A stretch of DNA of 17,621 bases from Acidimicrobiales bacterium (GTDB taxonomy: Bacteria > Actinomycetota > Acidimicrobiia > Acidimicrobiales > JAKAVM01): contig DAIDIS010000158.1 of the NCBI GenBank assembly GCA_027451785.1, positions 1 through 17,621 on the forward strand, written 5' to 3'. The position numbers and the translations under genes were made by a program. Below, piece after piece: positions 14,267-17,621 of the stretch (positions are counted from its first letter, which is position 1; each line of letters begins with the position of its first letter). The notes beneath the pieces were generated by a model, which was not told the origin of the DNA, made no database searches, and saw nothing but the letters and a program-made list of their open reading frames with translations.

Positions 14267-14566
14267 ATGTACGAAGTTGAATACCTTTCAACGTTGAGAT
14301 TGCATATAGCCGGGTGTCGGTGCCTACTCGTAGCCCCTGGCCAGAAGCATCTCTCAGGCTTTGTCGAAGGGGTAGCGGCAATGCATATTGAGGGAAAAAC
14401 GGAAAACTTGACCATGCGTCAATTATCGAGCGCGCTTGCTGATGTGTTCGAGTACGAAAACTCGCGCGAGCGCGAAGAGACCGTTCTTGTACGTAACCTC
14501 CCGGCATCTTTAGAATTGAACAAGGCAGCATGGTCCGAAAGCCAAGGGCAAACCCTTGTACCTTAA
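14267..14566 (+). CDS. Doubtful small protein of unknown function
   Basis: 99 residues from ATG 14267. No known motif, membrane segment or ribosome site is seen; codon use is not unlike its neighbours. The start MYEVEYLSTLRLHIAGCRCL and a Glu-rich middle do not recall a family. The stop lies 18 nt before the GGDEF-EAL gene, so if real it could be co-transcribed with it. Otherwise 14213-14584 is an intergenic region whose left end repeats GGATTTTTCGGGATTTTTGG just after rdgB. Confidence 0.3.
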   Translation: MYEVEYLSTLRLHIAGCRCLLVAPGQKHLSGFVEGVAAMHIEGKTENLTMRQLSSALADVFEYENSREREETVLVRNLPASLELNKAAWSESQGQTLVP

Positions 14567-14584
14567 AGACCGGGTTGAAGGGTT

Positions 14585-17149
14585 ATGGGGGGAATGTCGG
14601 TAACGGAGACGGTTAAGCCGTCGATTCGCGTAAGAAAGCGCAGTGCTTGGTCTGTAATTGCCGCGCTTATTTTGATTTTCGGAATCGTCGCCTCTGCTGT
14701 CGGTGCGACATATTGGCGTGGCTACCTGCACAACCAGCAGCAGCAGAACCTCAATACTACGGTTTCCAGCGTTAGCTCCGCCTTGCACTCCCAGCTCGAG
14801 CGCTATGGCGACGTCACCGCTGTTGCACGCACCATCTTCATCACCGACCCGTTTATCAAGAATTCGGATTTGAACACCTGGTTCAAGACGCTTGGTGCTC
14901 AGGGCCGCTACAAGGCCCTAAACGGGCTCGGCAGGGTAGTCCCGGTTGTCCCAAGTGGGCTGGCAACCTTTGAGGCAAATGCAGCCAAGGACCCGCTTTC
15001 AATGGGCACGCCCTCCGCTGGATTTACAATTGTTCCGCAGGGGTCGAGGCCTCAGTATTGCTTGATTGAGACCGGCGTTTTCCAGGCGGCGCCAAGCAAC
15101 TCGTCTGCGTTCGCTCTCTCTCAGGGGATGGACCTTTGCGCTCTCCCCACCAACACGGCGCTCCGGTTGGCTGAGGACACCGGAAATTTTGCGGTGATGT
15201 CAATGCAGATCGGCCAACAGACCCTGAACAAGGTGGTCAAGCAGACCTACGGTTCGTCGTCTGCTCCGGCAGGAATCAAGGGGTTCTTGGGACTGAATAT
15301 TATGTTGATGGTCGCCCCTTATTACTACCTCGGTGTTTCGCCGCCGACGGAAGCAGGGCGCCAACAAGAGATCGCGGGCTGGGTGATAAGTCTTGTTGAC
15401 CCTATAGAGCTGATGACATCCGCTCTCGGTAATCGCGACAACCTGAACCTCACCCTTTATCGTCAGAACACGGATTCGCCCAGGGCATTGGTGGCCTCTC
15501 TTGGCTCGGAGTCAGGCCCGAACCTTTTGCGCAAGACCGTGGAAATTCAGTCAGACGGCACTTGGTTCGTGAAGATCGCCATGCCCGCAACGCTGACTGC
15601 GTTTTCGGTAAATGCTCAGTCCTTGGGCGTCTTCGGGGCAGGGCTTTTGCTTACGCTCTTGTTGTTCTTGGTGGTTCTCCTTTTGACCAGGTCTCGCCAG
15701 GACGCATTGACCCTTGCCGAGGAGAAGACCGGAGAACTCGTACATGTGACAATGCATGACGGCCTCACCGGACTGCCGAACAGGGCACTTATCCTTGACC
15801 GTTCGGAACAGCTCTTGTCCAGGGCGCGACGAGAACACGCGCCTGTTGCCGTTCTTATCATTGACCTCGACAACTTCAAGTACATCAATGACACATTGGG
15901 GAGCCGCAAAGGCGATCAGCTTTTGAACGCAGTGGCAGGCCGACTTTCTTCAATTCTGCGTGATACCGATACTGTCGGGAGACTTGGTGCTGACGAGTTC
16001 GTCGTCCTTGCTGAGGGCGATTCGCTGAGGGCTGGACCGGAAGTTGTCGCCGAGCGTTTGATGGATATCCTGAGAGAGCCATTCCATTTAGGAGAGGAAG
16101 GACTTCCCTATACGCTGTCCGCCTCGATTGGAATTGCGATAGGCGACAGGCCGACCGCAGCCGATCTCCTGCGAGACGCCGACGTTGCCTTGTACCAGGC
16201 GAAATCCATGGGAAAACACTGCTACGTGGTGTTCCACCCGGAAATGCAGACTGCAGTACAGAACTTGGTTGAATTGGAAAGGGACTTGCGCTCGGCTCTA
16301 TCAGGCGACCAGTTCTTTCTTGTGTACCAGCCGACGCTCGACCTAAAGGACGAGACGATGATCGGAGTGGAGGCCCTTATCCGGTGGCAGCACCCGACGC
16401 GGGGAATCGTGGAGCCGGAAGGCTTCGTTGCTCAGATGGAAGAAACGGGCATGATCGTCGAGGTTGGCCGATGGGTGATCCGCGAGGCCTGTCGCCAGGC
16501 GCGAGAGTGGCATGACAAGGGCTACAACATCTCAGTGGCGGTAAACGTCTCGGGGCGCCAGCTCGACTCCGACAAGATGGTGACCGACGTTCACGATGCC
16601 CTCGTTGCTACCGACTTGGATCCGACCGCCCTGATCCTGGAGATCACCGAGACCACTCTTATGCGCGATGCCGTGGCAACAGCGGATCGCCTCGCACAGC
16701 TCAAGAAGTTGGGAGTGCGGATCGCGATCGATGATTTCGGAACCGGATACTCGTCACTGGCCTACCTGAGACAGTTCCCGGTGGATGCGCTGAAGATCGA
16801 CCGGACCTTCGTATCTGAGATGATCGGATCGTCTGAAGCCAAAGTGCTGATTCGTACTCTTGTACAGCTTGGAAAGTCTCTGGGTCTGGAGACAGTGGCC
16901 GAAGGTATCGAAGACCAGCAGCAACTCATTCACTTGCAAAACGAGAATTGCGACGTTGGTCAAGGCTTCCTGTTCTCTCAGCCTCTGGACGCGGCATCGT
17001 TGGAAGCATTTATCATCAGGTGGGTGGGCACCGTTTCGCGCAGTGGCAGGGCGCGGGTGGCGACTTCAAAGAGACTGGGGAGCTCCAAGCCTGGTTCGGC
17101 TGCGGTGACGGATATCACCGAGAGAAGCGCAAAGGCATCTTCTCAGTAG
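14585..17149 (+). CDS. Membrane GGDEF-EAL cyclic-di-GMP protein with extracytoplasmic sensor
   Basis: 854 residues from ATG 14585 (ATG 14594 also possible). Membrane segments at about 21-44 and 345-367 frame an outer sensor domain of about 300 residues, CHASE-like in position. The GGDEF domain (about 390-555) has DGLTGLPNRA, IDLDNFKYINDTLG, an RxxD inhibitory site (459-462) and GADEF (468-472) instead of GGDEF. The EAL domain (about 570-820) is complete: EAL at 596-598, EITETTLM, DDFGTGYSS (716-724) and ETVAEGIE. The EAL part should degrade cyclic di-GMP; the GADEF site may be weak or serve only to bind GTP and tune the EAL part (inference). The outer domain probably senses a small molecule. 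A second protein with a similar head follows, suggesting local duplication. Confidence 0.93.
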   Translation: MGGMSVTETVKPSIRVRKRSAWSVIAALILIFGIVASAVGATYWRGYLHNQQQQNLNTTVSSVSSALHSQLERYGDVTAVARTIFITDPFIKNSDLNTWFKTLGAQGRYKALNGLGRVVPVVPSGLATFEANAAKDPLSMGTPSAGFTIVPQGSRPQYCLIETGVFQAAPSNSSAFALSQGMDLCALPTNTALRLAEDTGNFAVMSMQIGQQTLNKVVKQTYGSSSAPAGIKGFLGLNIMLMVAPYYYLGVSPPTEAGRQQEIAGWVISLVDPIELMTSALGNRDNLNLTLYRQNTDSPRALVASLGSESGPNLLRKTVEIQSDGTWFVKIAMPATLTAFSVNAQSLGVFGAGLLLTLLLFLVVLLLTRSRQDALTLAEEKTGELVHVTMHDGLTGLPNRALILDRSEQLLSRARREHAPVAVLIIDLDNFKYINDTLGSRKGDQLLNAVAGRLSSILRDTDTVGRLGADEFVVLAEGDSLRAGPEVVAERLMDILREPFHLGEEGLPYTLSASIGIAIGDRPTAADLLRDADVALYQAKSMGKHCYVVFHPEMQTAVQNLVELERDLRSALSGDQFFLVYQPTLDLKDETMIGVEALIRWQHPTRGIVEPEGFVAQMEETGMIVEVGRWVIREACRQAREWHDKGYNISVAVNVSGRQLDSDKMVTDVHDALVATDLDPTALILEITETTLMRDAVATADRLAQLKKLGVRIAIDDFGTGYSSLAYLRQFPVDALKIDRTFVSEMIGSSEAKVLIRTLVQLGKSLGLETVAEGIEDQQQLIHLQNENCDVGQGFLFSQPLDAASLEAFIIRWVGTVSRSGRARVATSKRLGSSKPGSAAVTDITERSAKASSQ

Positions 17150-17250
17150 CGCCTGGTTGATTCCGAACCTTTCCACTCAATTGCAGGCGTATGTATTTCC
17201 CGCGGGAGTCCTTCTTCTCCGGTTATGGGGCAGCGAAGGCTGTGTTTTAG

Positions 17251-17278
17251 TTGCTTGACCCGGCTGCCGAAATATAAC
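17251..17278 (+). promoter_or_regulatory. Possible promoter for the last gene
   Basis: TTGCTT (17251-17256), 16-nt spacer, TATAAC (17273-17278, one change from TATAAT), then 18 nt to the TTG start. The -35 box is weak; the -10 box is good. Confidence 0.4.
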
Positions 17279-17296
17279 AGGTAGCCAGGGGGAGCA

Positions 17297-17621
17297 TTGG
17301 ACGAGCGCGATCAAGCTAATTCAGCTGGAGGTGTAGGGCTTTCCGAAGGTTCCGCCGCGACCGGCAACAAGAAGCGTTTTTCCACGTTGGCGACTCCGGG
17401 ACTGGCGATCGTTGTGCTGGTCATTGGGTGCTTGGGATCGCTCGGCGGGGCGAAGACCTGGGAGTCCTATATCTCCAGGCAAAACGCAAACGCCGCTGAT
17501 AACTCAGTCAACGCAACCTCGTCGGCGATAGCTGCGTCGCTGAAGACCGAGCTGCTCCGTGACTCGGACCTTACGGAGATGGCAAAAACGATCGACTTGA
17601 CCGAGCCGGGAATAAGCAACC
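17297..17621 (+). CDS. Second membrane sensor protein, N-terminal part (cut by window end)
   Basis: Starts at TTG 17297 with GGGGGAG just upstream; 108 codons are open to the window end. A soluble head of about 30 residues leads to one membrane segment (about 33-52: LATPGLAIVVLVIGCLGSLG), then a helical outer region (SYISRQNANAADNSVNATSS). The same layout, including a Ser/Asn-rich helix after the membrane segment and a TxMAKTI-like stretch, is seen in the GGDEF-EAL protein just upstream (VSSVSSALHSQLERYGDV, VARTIF). So it is probably another sensor of the cyclic-di-GMP type, but no output domain is visible. Confidence 0.7.
   Translation, partial: MDERDQANSAGGVGLSEGSAATGNKKRFSTLATPGLAIVVLVIGCLGSLGGAKTWESYISRQNANAADNSVNATSSAIAASLKTELLRDSDLTEMAKTIDLTEPGISN

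Overview
The window looks like an actinobacterial chromosome segment of moderate GC. The best taxonomic evidence is the block M67/JAMM peptidase - CysO-like sulfur carrier - CysM - MurI - RNase PH - RdgB. This matches the mec-cysO-cysM-(rhomboid)-murI-rphA-rdgB order I recall from Mycobacterium tuberculosis, here without the rhomboid gene. GTG/TTG starts and weak Shine-Dalgarno sites are common. A deep-branching acidimicrobial lineage is a guess only; no rRNA is present.

Region 1 (1-4003). The window opens inside an IS630-type transposase on the minus strand (N-terminus only). Next, on the plus strand, come a secreted protein of unknown function, a membrane-anchored extracytoplasmic protein (paralog A), an ECF-type sigma factor, and a gene overlapping it. 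That last gene has a basic cytoplasmic head, one membrane segment and an outer domain clearly homologous to paralog A (paralog B). The arrangement suggests a sigma/anti-sigma pair with a duplicated outer domain; none of these products matches a family I can name beyond the sigma factor.

Region 2 (4004-9097) is accessory DNA. It holds a minus-strand XRE-like HTH gene, a divergent promoter region with a dyad, and a plus-strand run of two paralogous tyrosine-recombinase-fold proteins that lack key catalytic residues. The second overlaps by 4 nt an intact DDE transposase with a full YREK signature. This set is the best candidate for an undescribed system: a transposon with two apparently inactive recombinase-fold partners. 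It stops just short of the tmRNA 3' end, where short GTGGTGAACT repeats lie.

Region 3 (9098-14212) is housekeeping. ssrA (tmRNA, tag GTNTNAEQPLAIAA) and smpB lie on the minus strand as the trans-translation pair. Divergently on the plus strand run mec, cysO, cysM, murI, rph and rdgB. The first three form a protein-bound-sulfur cysteine pathway; CysO ends in Gly-Gly-Ala, so it needs C-terminal trimming. The others serve peptidoglycan precursor synthesis, RNA 3' maturation and nucleotide-pool cleaning.

Region 4 (14213-17621) carries a doubtful small ORF, a membrane GGDEF-EAL cyclic-di-GMP protein with a GADEF active-site variant, and the start of a second protein with a similar membrane/sensor head, cut by the window end.
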